Positions 28,783 to 38,625 of a stretch of 64,000 nucleotides of DNA are shown piece after piece. The stretch covers positions 117,641 through 181,640 of the forward strand of contig CAMAPK010000002.1 of assembly GCA_945860135.1 (NCBI GenBank). Reading direction: 5' to 3'. This stretch comes from Nitrosovibrio sp. Nv4 (GTDB lineage Bacteria > Pseudomonadota > Gammaproteobacteria > Burkholderiales > Nitrosomonadaceae). Positions within the stretch are counted from its first letter, which is position 1, and every line of letters starts with the position of its first letter. The notes beneath the pieces were generated by a model, which searched no databases, was not told where the DNA came from, and saw only the letters and a program-made list of their open reading frames with translations. The position numbers were made by a program, and so were the translations under genes.

Positions 28783-31425
28783 ATGAATATTGACCAACAT
28801 TCCTGGCACACGCTGTCAGCGGATGAAGCCGCGCTTCAACTGGAAGTTAACACCCAGGCTGGTTTAACCGCTGCCGAAGCAGCCCGGCGGCTGTCACGTT
28901 TCGGTCCGAATGCGCTGCACGAAAAACGCCGCCGCCCGCCATGGCGCATGTTCCTCGACCAGTTCACCGATTTCATGATCCTGGTGCTGATGGCGGCGGC
29001 GATTATTTCCGGCGTGGTTGGCGATCTGGAAGATACCGTCGCCATCGTCGTCATTGTGATATTGAACGCCGTCATTGGCTTCGTGCAGGAGTACCGTGCG
29101 GAGCGCGCGATGGCCGCGCTCAAGCGCATGACCGAGGCCAGCACCAGCGTGTTGCGCGACGGCCGGGTAGAAAGTATCAGTGCGGCAGGATTGGTTCCGG
29201 GGGACATCGTGCTGCTGGAAGCAGGTAATCTGGTGCCAGCCGATCTGCGCATCATCGAAACAGCACGGATCAAAATAGACGAATCGGCGCTTACTGGCGA
29301 ATCGGTCCCGGTGGATAAACAGACCGTTGCCGTGGAAGCGGCCAATCTGCCGCTGGGCGACCGGCATTGCATGGCATACAAAGGCACTACCATCGTCCAC
29401 GGGCGCGGGCGCGGTCTGGTGGTGGCAACCGGCATGCAAAGTGAACTTGGTAAAATCGCTGCACTGATCAGCGGGGCCGGGGAAACCAGAACACCGCTGC
29501 AAAACCGCCTGGCTCGCTTCGGCAAAAGACTGGCGCTGGCAATACTGGCAATTTGCGTAATGGTGTTCGTGTTGGGCATCATCCGCGGCGAGCCGCTGCT
29601 GCTCATGTTCATGACCGCCATCAGTCTGGCGGTCGCCGCTATTCCCGAATCCCTGCCCGCAGTGGTGACCATTTCGCTCGCACTCGGCGCGCGCAAAATG
29701 GTCAGGCAACATGCCCTGATTCGCCGCCTGCCCGCAGTGGAAACGCTGGGTTCGGTGACTTTCATCTGCTCCGACAAAACCGGCACGCTCACCCAGAACA
29801 AGATGCAGGCGACGGCCATCTACGCCGATGGCCGTCTGGAAACCAGTCTGCAATCAGCTCAACCTGCCGAATCCTGGTCCACCCTGTTCCGTGCCTTGGC
29901 ACTGAGTAACGATGCCCATCTGGATCGTCACGGTAAGGTACATGGCGAACCAACCGAGGCAGCTCTGCTGCATGCCGCACAGGCAGCAGGGTTTGACAAG
30001 GCGTTACTGGAACAGGAAATGCCGCGACTCAAGGAGCTGCCGTTCGATTCCGAACGCAAGTGCATGACCACTTTCCACCGCACCGGCGCAACAGTGCTGG
30101 CTTTCACCAAAGGTTCGCCGGAAGCGGTCGTGCCGCAATGCCAGCACATGCTCAGCGCAAACGGCGAGCAAACCATCGACCGTGCGGCATTGCTGCGCAC
30201 CGCCGAAACCATGGCGGCTGACGGCCTGCGCGTACTGGCGCTGGCCTGCCGCAGTTGGTCGACGCTGCCCGTAAGCTTCCATCCGGCAGAACTGGAAAGC
30301 GAACTGGTTTTTCTCGGCTTCGTCGGCTTGATCGATCCGCCGCGCAACGAAGTGAAGGAAGCGATCGCGTTGTGCAAATCAGCCGGCATCACGCCAGTAA
30401 TGATCACCGGCGACCACCCTGCCACGGCGCGTGCGATTGCGCACGAACTCGGCATGCTGGTCGATAGCGGCGGGGGCGTGATGACCGGCGCCGAATTGGC
30501 ACAACTCGATCAAGCGGCATTCGCAACGGAAGTGGAGCAGATCCGGGTTTACGCCCGCGTCGATCCGGCACAGAAAATAAGAATCGTCAAAGCACTGCAA
30601 GACAAAGGCGAGATCGTCGCCATGACCGGCGATGGCGTGAACGATGCCCCCGCACTCAAGGCGGCCAACATCGGCATCGCGATGGGCAAAGGCGGCACCG
30701 ATGTGGCGCGTGAAGCCGCCCATATGGTATTGCTGGATGACAACTTCGCCACCATCGTCCACGCCGTACGCCAGGGTCGCCGCCTCTACGACAACATTCG
30801 TAAATTCATCCGCTACGCGGTGACCACCAACTCCGCTGAAATCCTGATCATTTTATTGGCGCCTTTCCTGGGACTGCCCATTCCGCTGCTGCCGATCCAT
30901 ATCCTCTGGGTCAATCTGGTCACCGATGGTTTGCCCGCGCTGGCACTCACTGCCGAACCGGCGGAGCGCGGCGTGATGCGCCGCCCGCCACGCTCACCGC
31001 AGGAAAGCATATTCGCGCACGGCATGTGGCAGCACATGATCTGGGTAGGGTTGCTGATGGCCGCGCTCACTTTGCTGATCCAGGACTGGGCCTATCACTC
31101 CGGCTCGGCACACTGGCAGACCATGGTGTTCACCGTACTGACATTAGCTCAGCTCGCCCACGTACTGGCGATCCGTTCGGAAAAGGAATCGCTGTTTGCC
31201 ATCGGGCTGTTTTCCAACCGGCCAATGATGCTGGCCATCGTCGCCACTTTTCTGCTGCAAATGGCAACGATTTATCTTCCCGCACTCAATCCGATTTTCA
31301 AGACCGAGCCGCTTGATATGGCCGAACTTGCCCTGTGCATCGGCGCAGCAGGTGTCGTGCTGATCGCCGTTGAAATCGAGAAATGGCTGGTGCGGCAGGG
31401 ATGGCTCTACCAAGGGAAATCCTGA
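28783..31425 (+). CDS. Calcium-type P-type ATPase (P2A)
   Basis: An 880-residue cation pump. It has the actuator motif TGES (171-174), PESLP in transmembrane helix 4 (288-292), phosphorylation motif DKTGTLT (331-337), the nucleotide-domain motif KGSPE, TGDGVND in the hinge, and ten or so membrane helices. TTNSAEI in helix 5 and NLVTDGLPALAL in helix 6 supply the Asn, Glu, Asn and Asp seen at the SERCA calcium sites, so Ca2+ export is likely, though related bacterial pumps may move Mn2+ or Na+. ATG 28783 is chosen over 28753 because the N-terminal cation-ATPase domain begins directly after it. Confidence 0.88.
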   Translation: MNIDQHSWHTLSADEAALQLEVNTQAGLTAAEAARRLSRFGPNALHEKRRRPPWRMFLDQFTDFMILVLMAAAIISGVVGDLEDTVAIVVIVILNAVIGFVQEYRAERAMAALKRMTEASTSVLRDGRVESISAAGLVPGDIVLLEAGNLVPADLRIIETARIKIDESALTGESVPVDKQTVAVEAANLPLGDRHCMAYKGTTIVHGRGRGLVVATGMQSELGKIAALISGAGETRTPLQNRLARFGKRLALAILAICVMVFVLGIIRGEPLLLMFMTAISLAVAAIPESLPAVVTISLALGARKMVRQHALIRRLPAVETLGSVTFICSDKTGTLTQNKMQATAIYADGRLETSLQSAQPAESWSTLFRALALSNDAHLDRHGKVHGEPTEAALLHAAQAAGFDKALLEQEMPRLKELPFDSERKCMTTFHRTGATVLAFTKGSPEAVVPQCQHMLSANGEQTIDRAALLRTAETMAADGLRVLALACRSWSTLPVSFHPAELESELVFLGFVGLIDPPRNEVKEAIALCKSAGITPVMITGDHPATARAIAHELGMLVDSGGGVMTGAELAQLDQAAFATEVEQIRVYARVDPAQKIRIVKALQDKGEIVAMTGDGVNDAPALKAANIGIAMGKGGTDVAREAAHMVLLDDNFATIVHAVRQGRRLYDNIRKFIRYAVTTNSAEILIILLAPFLGLPIPLLPIHILWVNLVTDGLPALALTAEPAERGVMRRPPRSPQESIFAHGMWQHMIWVGLLMAALTLLIQDWAYHSGSAHWQTMVFTVLTLAQLAHVLAIRSEKESLFAIGLFSNRPMMLAIVATFLLQMATIYLPALNPIFKTEPLDMAELALCIGAAGVVLIAVEIEKWLVRQGWLYQGKS

Positions 31426-31583
31426 ACAAATCGATCCGTAAAGCGCATTGCCATTTCCTGGAATAGAACAGTACCCATTCCGGGTCGTTGCGCCTTATCT
31501 TGCACCTGCGCAAACCACCCGTTTCATCCCCTTTAGCGGCTGAATCCAGGTGCAATTTACGAGACATCCAGATGAATCGATAG

Positions 31584-31592
31584 TGCTATACT
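31584..31592 (+). promoter_or_regulatory. Extended -10 promoter of the Tim44-ubiJ-ubiB cluster
   Basis: TGCTATACT is a TGn-extended -10 hexamer placed 31 bp before the start of the Tim44-domain gene. No good -35 is visible at 17 bp, as is common for extended -10 promoters. Confidence 0.4.
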
Positions 31593-31623
31593 CACCGCTT
31601 TGACCGTACCACTGGAGATCTTC

Positions 31624-32475
31624 ATGAACAAAATACTGACCTTGCTGACTCTGGCCGTTCTCAGCTTCGGACTGGTCGCCTTTGATGCAGAAGCAAAACG
31701 TTTTGGCGGTGGCAAGAGTATCGGCCAGCAACGTCAATCCATCAGCCCGCAAGCTGCTCCCAAGCCGGCACAAGCGCCAGCAGCAGCCGCGGCGGCGACA
31801 GGCGGCAGCAAATGGGCGGGGCCACTGGCCGGTCTGGCCGCCGGTGGCTTGCTGGCAGCACTGTTCATGGGTGGTGCATTCGAGGGCATCAATATGATGG
31901 ACGTGCTGATGCTGGCTGCACTGATGGCTGCAATCTTCTTTGTCGTGCGCATGATGCGCAAGCCTAGACAGGAACAGGTGACACGTCCGCTGCAGTATTC
32001 CGGGATGGGTACCAACACCGGTAACAGCGGCGTGACGCCGGGTGCAATGGGCACAGGGGCGGCCGCAGCGGTGGCACCTGTTCCCCGCGCCGCGAATATC
32101 CCCGCAAATTTCCAGGTGGAACCGTTTCTGCGCAATGCCAAAACCTCGTTCATCCGTCTGCAGGCAGCTAACGATGCACGTGACTTGAATGATATCCGCG
32201 AGTACACCACGCCAGAAATGTACGCCGAGATCAGCATGCAAATCAGTGAACGCGGTGACGAACCACAAAAAACGGAAGTGCTCACGATCAATGCGGAGCT
32301 GCTGGAAGTGGTCACCACAGATGATCAAGCCATTGCCAGCGTACGCTTCAACGGCCAATTGCGCGAAGCCCCCGGCGCCTCAGCGGAAGCAATTGATGAA
32401 ATCTGGCATGTACAGAAAAATCTCAAGGATTCCAAATCCGTTTGGTTGCTGGCCGGAATTCAACAAGTTTCCTAG
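31624..32475 (+). CDS. Tim44-like domain membrane protein
   Basis: A 283-residue protein with a signal-like N-terminus (KILTLLTLAVLSFGLVAF), a basic low-complexity linker, a Gly/Ala-rich membrane segment (LAGLAAGGLLAALFMGGAF and a second at about 95-110) and a C-terminal Tim44/MBA1-like domain (about 165-280: FLRNAKTSFIRLQAAND, EVVTTDDQAIASVRFNG). GGAG lies six bases before ATG 31624. In betaproteobacteria this gene commonly sits between ubiE and ubiJ-ubiB; here it is still with ubiJ-ubiB. Function unknown; membrane association of the quinone machinery is a guess from context. Confidence 0.85.
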   Translation: MNKILTLLTLAVLSFGLVAFDAEAKRFGGGKSIGQQRQSISPQAAPKPAQAPAAAAAATGGSKWAGPLAGLAAGGLLAALFMGGAFEGINMMDVLMLAALMAAIFFVVRMMRKPRQEQVTRPLQYSGMGTNTGNSGVTPGAMGTGAAAAVAPVPRAANIPANFQVEPFLRNAKTSFIRLQAANDARDLNDIREYTTPEMYAEISMQISERGDEPQKTEVLTINAELLEVVTTDDQAIASVRFNGQLREAPGASAEAIDEIWHVQKNLKDSKSVWLLAGIQQVS

Positions 32476-32490
32476 GTTTCCCAAGTTGCC

Positions 32491-33075
32491 ATGCTGGCGT
32501 CTGTCGCGATAGCCCCGCTCAACCACCTGCTGCGTGGAGAAAGCTGGGCGCGCAAACGACTGCAGCCTTGCGCCGGCAAGACTGCACGTTTTTGCATTCC
32601 CCCTTTCGTTGACTTCGCCCTGATCGTGCAGCCCAATGGCGAGGTGGCGACTGCGGCAGATGCTGCTGCGACCGACGCCACCCTCACCTTTGTTCCGGGT
32701 CTGCTGCCACGCCTGCTGGCGCATGACGCAGACGCCTACCGCAACATCCATATTTCCGGGGACAACGCGTTTGCTGAAGAGCTTCTCCACATCGGCAAAA
32801 ATCTGCACTGGGATGCGGAACAGGATTTAAGCCTCATCATGGGTGACATTCTCGCCCATCGCGTGGTGCAGGCTGGTGACAATCTGCTGCAGTGGCACAC
32901 TGACACCCTGCGCAACCTGTCGCAAACGCTGGCGGAATACTGGACGGAAGAACAACCGCTGCTCGCCAAACCCGCTTATGTACGCAAATTCATTGATGAT
33001 GTAAGTGCATTACGTAATGATGCGGAGCAGTTGGAAAAACGCGTGGAAAAACTAAGCCACACGGCTCCTTTGTAA
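32491..33075 (+). CDS. ubiJ: Ubiquinone biosynthesis accessory factor UbiJ (SCP2 fold)
   Basis: A 194-residue protein with an SCP2-like lipid-binding domain (about 15-115: VDFALIVQPNGEVAT, IHISGDNAFAEELLHIGKN) and a helical tail ending in NDAEQLEKRVEKL. UbiJ binds the hydrophobic ubiquinone intermediates and holds the Ubi metabolon. It starts 15 bp after the Tim44-domain gene and precedes ubiB by 48 bp, the standard gene order. Confidence 0.9.
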   Translation: MLASVAIAPLNHLLRGESWARKRLQPCAGKTARFCIPPFVDFALIVQPNGEVATAADAAATDATLTFVPGLLPRLLAHDADAYRNIHISGDNAFAEELLHIGKNLHWDAEQDLSLIMGDILAHRVVQAGDNLLQWHTDTLRNLSQTLAEYWTEEQPLLAKPAYVRKFIDDVSALRNDAEQLEKRVEKLSHTAPL

Positions 33076-33123
33076 ATCCAAGAAAAATATTTGGCGACAG
33101 ACAAATTGCCGTACCTGGAATAA

Positions 33124-34635
33124 ATGCGTTTCTTTCGCCTCCTCAAAATACTCGCGGTAGCATTCCGCTTCGGCCTCGATGATTTTTTTCTCGGTCAGGG
33201 ACGTTTGCATCCATTGCAACCTCTGGTCAAGCTTGCCACATTCTGGCGGCGGCTGGAGAAGCCGCGTGGCGAACGCCTGCGGCTGGCACTGGAAGCACTC
33301 GGCCCCCTGTTCGTCAAGTTCGGCCAGGTGCTGTCCACCCGCCGCGATCTGCTGCCGGAAGATATTGCCGATGAGTTAGCCAAGCTGCAGGATCAGGTTC
33401 CGCCGTTTCCTTCCAGTATCGCCCTCGCCATGCTGGAGCAGGTCTACGGCAAACCTGCCAGCGAAGTATTCCACCAGTTCGAGTCAGAGCCGATAGCCAG
33501 CGCATCCGTCGCCCAGGTACATCTGGCAGAGCTGCACGATGGCACGGAAGTGGCAGTAAAAATACTGCGCCCCGGCATCGCCCCGATCATCGCGCACGAT
33601 GTCGCTTTGATGGAAACCGGTGCCTGGCTGGTCGAAGCCTTGTGGCCGGATGGCAAGCGTCTGAAACCACGCGAAGTGGTAGTGGAATTCGCGCGCCACC
33701 TGAATGACGAGCTTGATCTCATGCGCGAAGCATCCAACTGCAGCCAGTTGCGGCGCAATTTTCTTGACTCGCCGCTGCTGTTGGTACCGGAAGTCTATTG
33801 GGATTACTGCCACTCCAACGTGATGGTAATGCAGCGGGTGAAGGGCATTCCCATCAGCCACGTGGCGAAACTGCGCGAACAGGGGATAGACATCCCCAAA
33901 CTTGCCCGCGTCGGGGTGGAAATCTTTTTTACCCAGGTATTCCGCGATGGCTATTTCCATGCCGACATGCACCCCGGCAACATTTTTGTCGGTAGCGATG
34001 GCCGCTACATTGCGGTCGATTTCGGCATCATGGGGACGCTCACTGACGAGGACAAGAATTACCTGGCGCAGAATTTCCTGGCGTTCTTCCGCCGCGACTA
34101 CAAGCGCGTGGCGCAAGCGCACGTCGAGGCAGGCTGGGCGCCGAAGAATACGCGGGTGGATGACTTTGAAACTGCGATTCGTGCCGTGTGCGAGCCGATC
34201 TTTGACAAACCGCTGAAGGAAATTTCTTTTGGCCACGTGCTGTTGCAGTTGTTCCAGACTTCGCGCCGCTTCAATGTGGAAATCCAGCCGCAACTGGTAC
34301 TGTTGCAAAAGACACTGCTGAATATCGAAGGACTGGGGCGTGATCTCGACCCTGATCTTGATCTATGGACAACTGCCAAACCGTACCTGGAAAACTGGAT
34401 GTCGGACCAAATTGGCTGGCGTGGACTGGTTCGTCGCCTGGGCAAGGAAATACCCAACTGGGCAGTTCTGTTGCCACAGTTCCCACGCCTGCTGCATCAT
34501 GCCCTGAGCGATAACCGCACGCAGATGCTGGAAGAAAAAATGACCGAATTGCTCATCGAAGAAAAACGCCAGAGTCGTTTGCTGTCTGTGCTCGCGCTGC
34601 TGTTGGCGACATTATTATTCTGGCATATGTGGTGA
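33124..34635 (+). CDS. ubiB: Ubiquinone biosynthesis atypical kinase/ATPase UbiB
   Basis: A 503-residue ADCK/UbiB family protein. It has the family-specific KxGQ motif ([16 protein letters not shown]), the Ala-rich loop variant [15 protein letters not shown], the invariant Lys in [10 protein letters not shown], catalytic DMHPGNIFV and the metal motif AVDFGIMG. Two C-terminal membrane helices are expected and one is visible ([17 protein letters not shown]). UbiB is an ATPase that helps extract quinone precursors from the membrane. Confidence 0.95.
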   Translation: MRFFRLLKILAVAFRFGLDDFFLGQGRLHPLQPLVKLATFWRRLEKPRGERLRLALEALGPLFVKFGQVLSTRRDLLPEDIADELAKLQDQVPPFPSSIALAMLEQVYGKPASEVFHQFESEPIASASVAQVHLAELHDGTEVAVKILRPGIAPIIAHDVALMETGAWLVEALWPDGKRLKPREVVVEFARHLNDELDLMREASNCSQLRRNFLDSPLLLVPEVYWDYCHSNVMVMQRVKGIPISHVAKLREQGIDIPKLARVGVEIFFTQVFRDGYFHADMHPGNIFVGSDGRYIAVDFGIMGTLTDEDKNYLAQNFLAFFRRDYKRVAQAHVEAGWAPKNTRVDDFETAIRAVCEPIFDKPLKEISFGHVLLQLFQTSRRFNVEIQPQLVLLQKTLLNIEGLGRDLDPDLDLWTTAKPYLENWMSDQIGWRGLVRRLGKEIPNWAVLLPQFPRLLHHALSDNRTQMLEEKMTELLIEEKRQSRLLSVLALLLATLLFWHMW

Positions 34636-34660
34636 CAGGGATAGGCTAGGTCAACCCATC

Positions 34661-35746
34661 ATGGCGCTACTTGAAATTCGCAACGTGACACGGCGCTTTG
34701 GCGATTTCACCGCAGTAGACAACGTCAGCATCAGTATCGAAGCGGGTGAATTCTTTACTCTGCTGGGACCTTCCGGTTGTGGCAAAACCACCCTGCTGCG
34801 CATGATCGCCGGATTCGATCTGCCTGACGCCGGACAGATCCTGCTGGACGGCAAGGATATGGTCGGCACCCCGCCGGAAAAACGCCCCCTTCATACCGTA
34901 TTCCAGAGTTACGCGCTGTTTCCGCACATGACCGTGGCGGACAATATCGCCTTTCCTCTCAAGATGGCGGGCACAACACCTGCTGAAATCAGCTCCAGGG
35001 TCAGGGAAGCCCTGGACGACGTGCGCCTGGCAAATTTCGGCAACCGTTTCCCGCAGGAATTGTCAGGCGGGCAGAAGCAACGCGTGGCCTTTGCCAGGGG
35101 ACTGGTCAATCGCCCGCGCCTGCTGCTGCTGGACGAACCACTGGGAGCGCTGGATGCGAAGTTGCGGGAGGAAATGCAGATCGAGTTGATCAATCTGCAG
35201 AAAGAAAGGGGGGTCACATTCGTGTTCATCACCCATGCTCAGAATGAGGCGTTGGCACTGTCGCACCGCATTGCGGTGATGAACCAGGGCAAGGTCGAAC
35301 AGCTTGATGAACCCTCCAGAATCTACGGTTTCCCTCGAAATCGTTTTGTTGCCGACTTCATCGGTAAAATAAGCCTGATGAACGCGCAAGTGCTGGAGGC
35401 CGCGCCTTCGCATTTGAAACTCAGTGTAGCAGGACTCGGTGAAGTAACCGCCCCCAGCAAGGAAAACGTCAAAGTAGGCGATACCGGAGTGCTGGCAATA
35501 CGCCCGGAACAGGTGCGGATTTCGCATCACGCGGAGGAAGTGGAGCTGAAAAACCATTTCATCGGCAAGGTGCAGGGTTTCCTCTACGTGGGCGACGTCA
35601 CTACTTATCTCGTGGAACTCCCCAATGGCGCACGCATTGAAGCCCTGCTGCCCAATTCCGCACCGGGGCGCGCCAAGTTTTTCGAAGCGGGCGATCCGGT
35701 AGCAGTCTCCTGGCGGCATGATGCCGGCACTTTTCTCAATGATTAA
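34661..35746 (+). CDS. potA: Polyamine ABC transporter ATPase
   Basis: A 361-residue ATPase with Walker A GPSGCGKTT (near 38-46), signature LSGGQKQR, Walker B LLLLDEPLGALDAK and the C-terminal TOBE domain (about 280-355; LAIRPEQVRI). PPEKRPLHTVFQSYALFPHM is characteristic of PotA/PotG. It is the first gene of a four-gene operon with two permeases and a binding lipoprotein, so it energises spermidine or putrescine uptake. It overlaps the next gene. Confidence 0.92.
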   Translation: MALLEIRNVTRRFGDFTAVDNVSISIEAGEFFTLLGPSGCGKTTLLRMIAGFDLPDAGQILLDGKDMVGTPPEKRPLHTVFQSYALFPHMTVADNIAFPLKMAGTTPAEISSRVREALDDVRLANFGNRFPQELSGGQKQRVAFARGLVNRPRLLLLDEPLGALDAKLREEMQIELINLQKERGVTFVFITHAQNEALALSHRIAVMNQGKVEQLDEPSRIYGFPRNRFVADFIGKISLMNAQVLEAAPSHLKLSVAGLGEVTAPSKENVKVGDTGVLAIRPEQVRISHHAEEVELKNHFIGKVQGFLYVGDVTTYLVELPNGARIEALLPNSAPGRAKFFEAGDPVAVSWRHDAGTFLND

Positions 35747-36650
35747 AGGCGACAGCAAAGCAAACCGCATTGCCAAATGGCTGGTGAGCGGACCGCCACT
35801 GCTGTTCCTGCTGGTGTTCTTTGTTGCTCCCAGCCTGATCATGCTGTTCACTTCACTGCGCTTTCCCGGTGAGTTCGGTGGCCTGGCTCCCATCGCCGCG
35901 CCTGCAGGGGCAGTCCACGGCGAATATGGTCTGACCCTGGAAACCTACCAGTTCTTTTTCAGCGATATCCTGTACGCCGAAATCTTCCTCAAATCCTTCG
36001 CTGTCGCCGCAGCCAGTACGCTGATCTGTCTCATCATGGCCTACCCGCTGGCGCTGTTGATCGCGCGCAGTGAAAAACGTTTTCGCAATCTGATGGTGCT
36101 GCTGGTAGTGCTGCCGTTCGCCAGCAACTTTCTCATCCGCATTTATGCCTGGATGATTATTCTCGGCCCCGAGTCGGTGTTCAGCCATTTTATCAATACA
36201 GTGCTGGGCGCATTCGGTATTGCCCCGGTGACACTGCTGTTCTCGTCGTTTGCGGTACTGGTGGGCATGGTCTATGTGCATCTGCCATTCATGGTGCTGC
36301 CGCTCTATACCAATCTGGAGAAACACGATCCGGCATTGCTGGATGCCGCACAGGATCTGGGCGCTAATGCCTGGCAGCGCTTCTGGCGCGTCACCTGGCC
36401 ACTGTCGCTACCGGGCGTGTTCTCAGGCTCGGCGCTGGTATTCATTCCGGTGCTGGGCATGTTCGCGGTGCCGGACATACTCGGCGGTACCGGCGACATC
36501 CTCATCGGCAACCTGATCAAGGATCAATTCCTCGGCACCCGCGACTGGCCTTTTGGTTCGACGCTATCGATCATGCTGACACTGGCAGTACTGGCCATCA
36601 CCGCACTGGCTGCATGGCTGGCACGGCCCGCCGCCATTCCGGAGAAATAA
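35718..36650 (+). CDS. potB: Polyamine ABC transporter permease 1
   Basis: A 310-residue inner-membrane permease of the PotB/PotH type with six or so hydrophobic helices and the ATPase-contact loop LLDAAQDLGANAWQRFWRV. The FLIRIYAWMIILG segment is typical of PotB. The start may be 35718 or the in-frame ATG 35739; neither has a good ribosome site and both overlap the end of potA, implying coupling. It pairs with PotC. Confidence 0.9.
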   Translation: MMPALFSMIKGDSKANRIAKWLVSGPPLLFLLVFFVAPSLIMLFTSLRFPGEFGGLAPIAAPAGAVHGEYGLTLETYQFFFSDILYAEIFLKSFAVAAASTLICLIMAYPLALLIARSEKRFRNLMVLLVVLPFASNFLIRIYAWMIILGPESVFSHFINTVLGAFGIAPVTLLFSSFAVLVGMVYVHLPFMVLPLYTNLEKHDPALLDAAQDLGANAWQRFWRVTWPLSLPGVFSGSALVFIPVLGMFAVPDILGGTGDILIGNLIKDQFLGTRDWPFGSTLSIMLTLAVLAITALAAWLARPAAIPEK

Positions 36651-36653
36651 AGC

Positions 36654-37436
36654 ATGCGGCGCAGCAATATCTGGTTATGGTCTGCGGCGGCACTGGCTTA
36701 CGCTTTTCTCTACATTCCGCTGCTCATCGTGGTGGTGTATTCCTTCAACGATTCCAAGCTGAACGCCGAGTGGGTGGGCTTCACTCTGTCCTGGTATGTA
36801 GCGCTGTTCAACAACCAGGAAATGCTCACTGCCGCGCGCAATTCACTGATCATCGCTGTCAGCGCAAGTTTCCTTGCTACCCTGCTCGGCACCATGGCCG
36901 GTCTGGCGATACATCGCTACAAGCTAAAATTTCTGCCGGTGCTGGTGTTCACGCCGGTAGCGATGCCTGAAATTCTGCTGGGGGTGGCATTGCTGTTATT
37001 TTTTCTGCAGGTGCTCAACCTCACGCTCGGCATGGTCTCCATCATCATCGCGCACACCACCTTCTGTATCGGCTTTGTCGCCATCATCGTGCGGGCGCGG
37101 CTGCAAGGCATGGACGAAAGCATCTTTGAAGCGGCACGCGATCTGGGCGCATCCCCCTGGCAGACTTTCCGCCTGATCACGCTGCCGCTGATCATGCCGG
37201 CGGTGGTTGCGGGCGCGCTGATGTCGTTCACTCTTTCAATCGATGACTTCGTCATCACCTTCTTTACCAAGGGCGTGGGCGAACCGATACTGCCGATCCA
37301 GATTTACACCATGATCAAGGTCGCGGTGACGCCGGAAGTAAACGCCATCTCCACTCTGTTGATGCTGCTCACATTGACCCTGATCATCATTGCCGCCAAG
37401 CTCGATTCGGGCATATTGCGCCGGGAAACGAAATAA
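36654..37436 (+). CDS. potC: Polyamine ABC transporter permease 2
   Basis: A 260-residue PotC/PotI-type permease, with FLYIPLLIVVVYSFN at the N-terminus and the contact loop FEAARDLGASPWQTFRLITLP. SIDDFVITFFTKG is a hallmark of this subfamily. It starts three bases after potB and its stop shares a base with the start of the binding-protein gene (TAATG). Confidence 0.92.
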   Translation: MRRSNIWLWSAAALAYAFLYIPLLIVVVYSFNDSKLNAEWVGFTLSWYVALFNNQEMLTAARNSLIIAVSASFLATLLGTMAGLAIHRYKLKFLPVLVFTPVAMPEILLGVALLLFFLQVLNLTLGMVSIIIAHTTFCIGFVAIIVRARLQGMDESIFEAARDLGASPWQTFRLITLPLIMPAVVAGALMSFTLSIDDFVITFFTKGVGEPILPIQIYTMIKVAVTPEVNAISTLLMLLTLTLIIIAAKLDSGILRRETK

Positions 37437-38548
37437 TGAGTGTACCCGTCCGCTCCACGGCACTGTCCGCGCTGCTGGCGGCAGTGCTGCTGCTTGCAGG
37501 CTGCAGCAGCCAGCAACAAAACGCTGCTGCCAGCGGTGAGAATGTCCTGCATCTGTTCAACTGGAATAACTACATCGCGCCGGCAACGATCCAGCGCTTC
37601 GAACAATCCTGCAACTGCAAGCTTGCGCAGGATTATTACGCCGACAACGAAGAAATGCTGGCGAAGCTGGCGGCCGGCGCAAGTGGTTACGATCTGATCG
37701 TGCCCACTGGCAACGCCATGGATACCCTGATCCGCCAAGGCGCACTGAAGCCGCTGGATAAATCCCTGTTGCCCAACCTCAAGAATATCAACCCGGCGTA
37801 TCTCGACAGCGCATTCGATCCGGGCAACAAATATTCCGTCCCCTATGCTTATACCCTCACGCTGCTCGGCTTCAATCAGGAGAAAGTAAAGGAACTGGGG
37901 CTGCCCACCGACACTTGGGCCATCATTTTTGAGCCGAAATATCTGGAAAAAATCAAAGGGCGCGTGACTGTACTGGACAGTCAGCGCGAGCTGATGGCGG
38001 CTGCGCTCAAGTATCTGGGCTACTCGGTCAATGATGCCGACGAACAGCACTGGCAGCAGGCGAGGGATTTGATCCTGCGTGCCAAGCCCTACTGGGCAGC
38101 TTTCAGCAACACCAGTTATGTCAAAGAACTGGCTGTGGGGAATCTATGGGTGGCGCATGGCTACTCCAACGACATGTTCCAGGCGGCGCTTGATGCCAAA
38201 AAGACTGGACGCAAATTCAGCATCGGCTACTCGACACCGAGAGAAGGTGCCGTGCTGGCGCTTGACAGCATGGTGCTGCATCAGAGCGGAGCACGTCCCG
38301 ACCTTGCCCATCAATTCATCAATTTCATGCTGGATGGAAAGAACTCGGCGGAACTCACCAACCTGACCGGCTCCGGCAATCCCAATATGGATGCAATCCG
38401 GTTCATCCAGCCGGAAATCGCCGACAACAAAGCGGTCTTTCCCGACCGGGAATTGCTCACCCGGCTGGAAATGCTGCAGGACCTCGACCGCAGGCAGCGA
38501 CGGCTGTTAAGCCGGCTGTGGACTGAAATAAAACTAAGGAACCTCTGA
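37436..38548 (+). CDS. potD: Polyamine-binding lipoprotein
   Basis: A 370-residue PotD/PotF-like solute-binding protein that is a lipoprotein here (lipobox LLLAGC, Cys at about 23). Mature motifs: VLHLFNWNNYIAP, ADNEEMLAKLAAGASGYDL, VPYAYTLTLLGFN and FINFMLDGKNSAELTNLTG. ATG overlaps the potC stop. It captures the polyamine for PotBC; spermidine versus putrescine cannot be decided. The last codons and stop fall in a GGAACCTCTGAT sequence resembling the ends of the repeat family at 20584. Confidence 0.9.
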   Translation: MSVPVRSTALSALLAAVLLLAGCSSQQQNAAASGENVLHLFNWNNYIAPATIQRFEQSCNCKLAQDYYADNEEMLAKLAAGASGYDLIVPTGNAMDTLIRQGALKPLDKSLLPNLKNINPAYLDSAFDPGNKYSVPYAYTLTLLGFNQEKVKELGLPTDTWAIIFEPKYLEKIKGRVTVLDSQRELMAAALKYLGYSVNDADEQHWQQARDLILRAKPYWAAFSNTSYVKELAVGNLWVAHGYSNDMFQAALDAKKTGRKFSIGYSTPREGAVLALDSMVLHQSGARPDLAHQFINFMLDGKNSAELTNLTGSGNPNMDAIRFIQPEIADNKAVFPDRELLTRLEMLQDLDRRQRRLLSRLWTEIKLRNL

Positions 38549-38625
38549 TAGCCCGCCGCCGCTCCATGCCAACTGTAAATATGCCATAAAATGACACTGT
38601 CGCACCGCTGCGCCATAAAGCCAAC

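Noticed and set aside
28464..28793. Open frame of 109 codons before the P-type ATPase
   Set aside because: No family features, no ribosome site, and it runs over the ATPase start.
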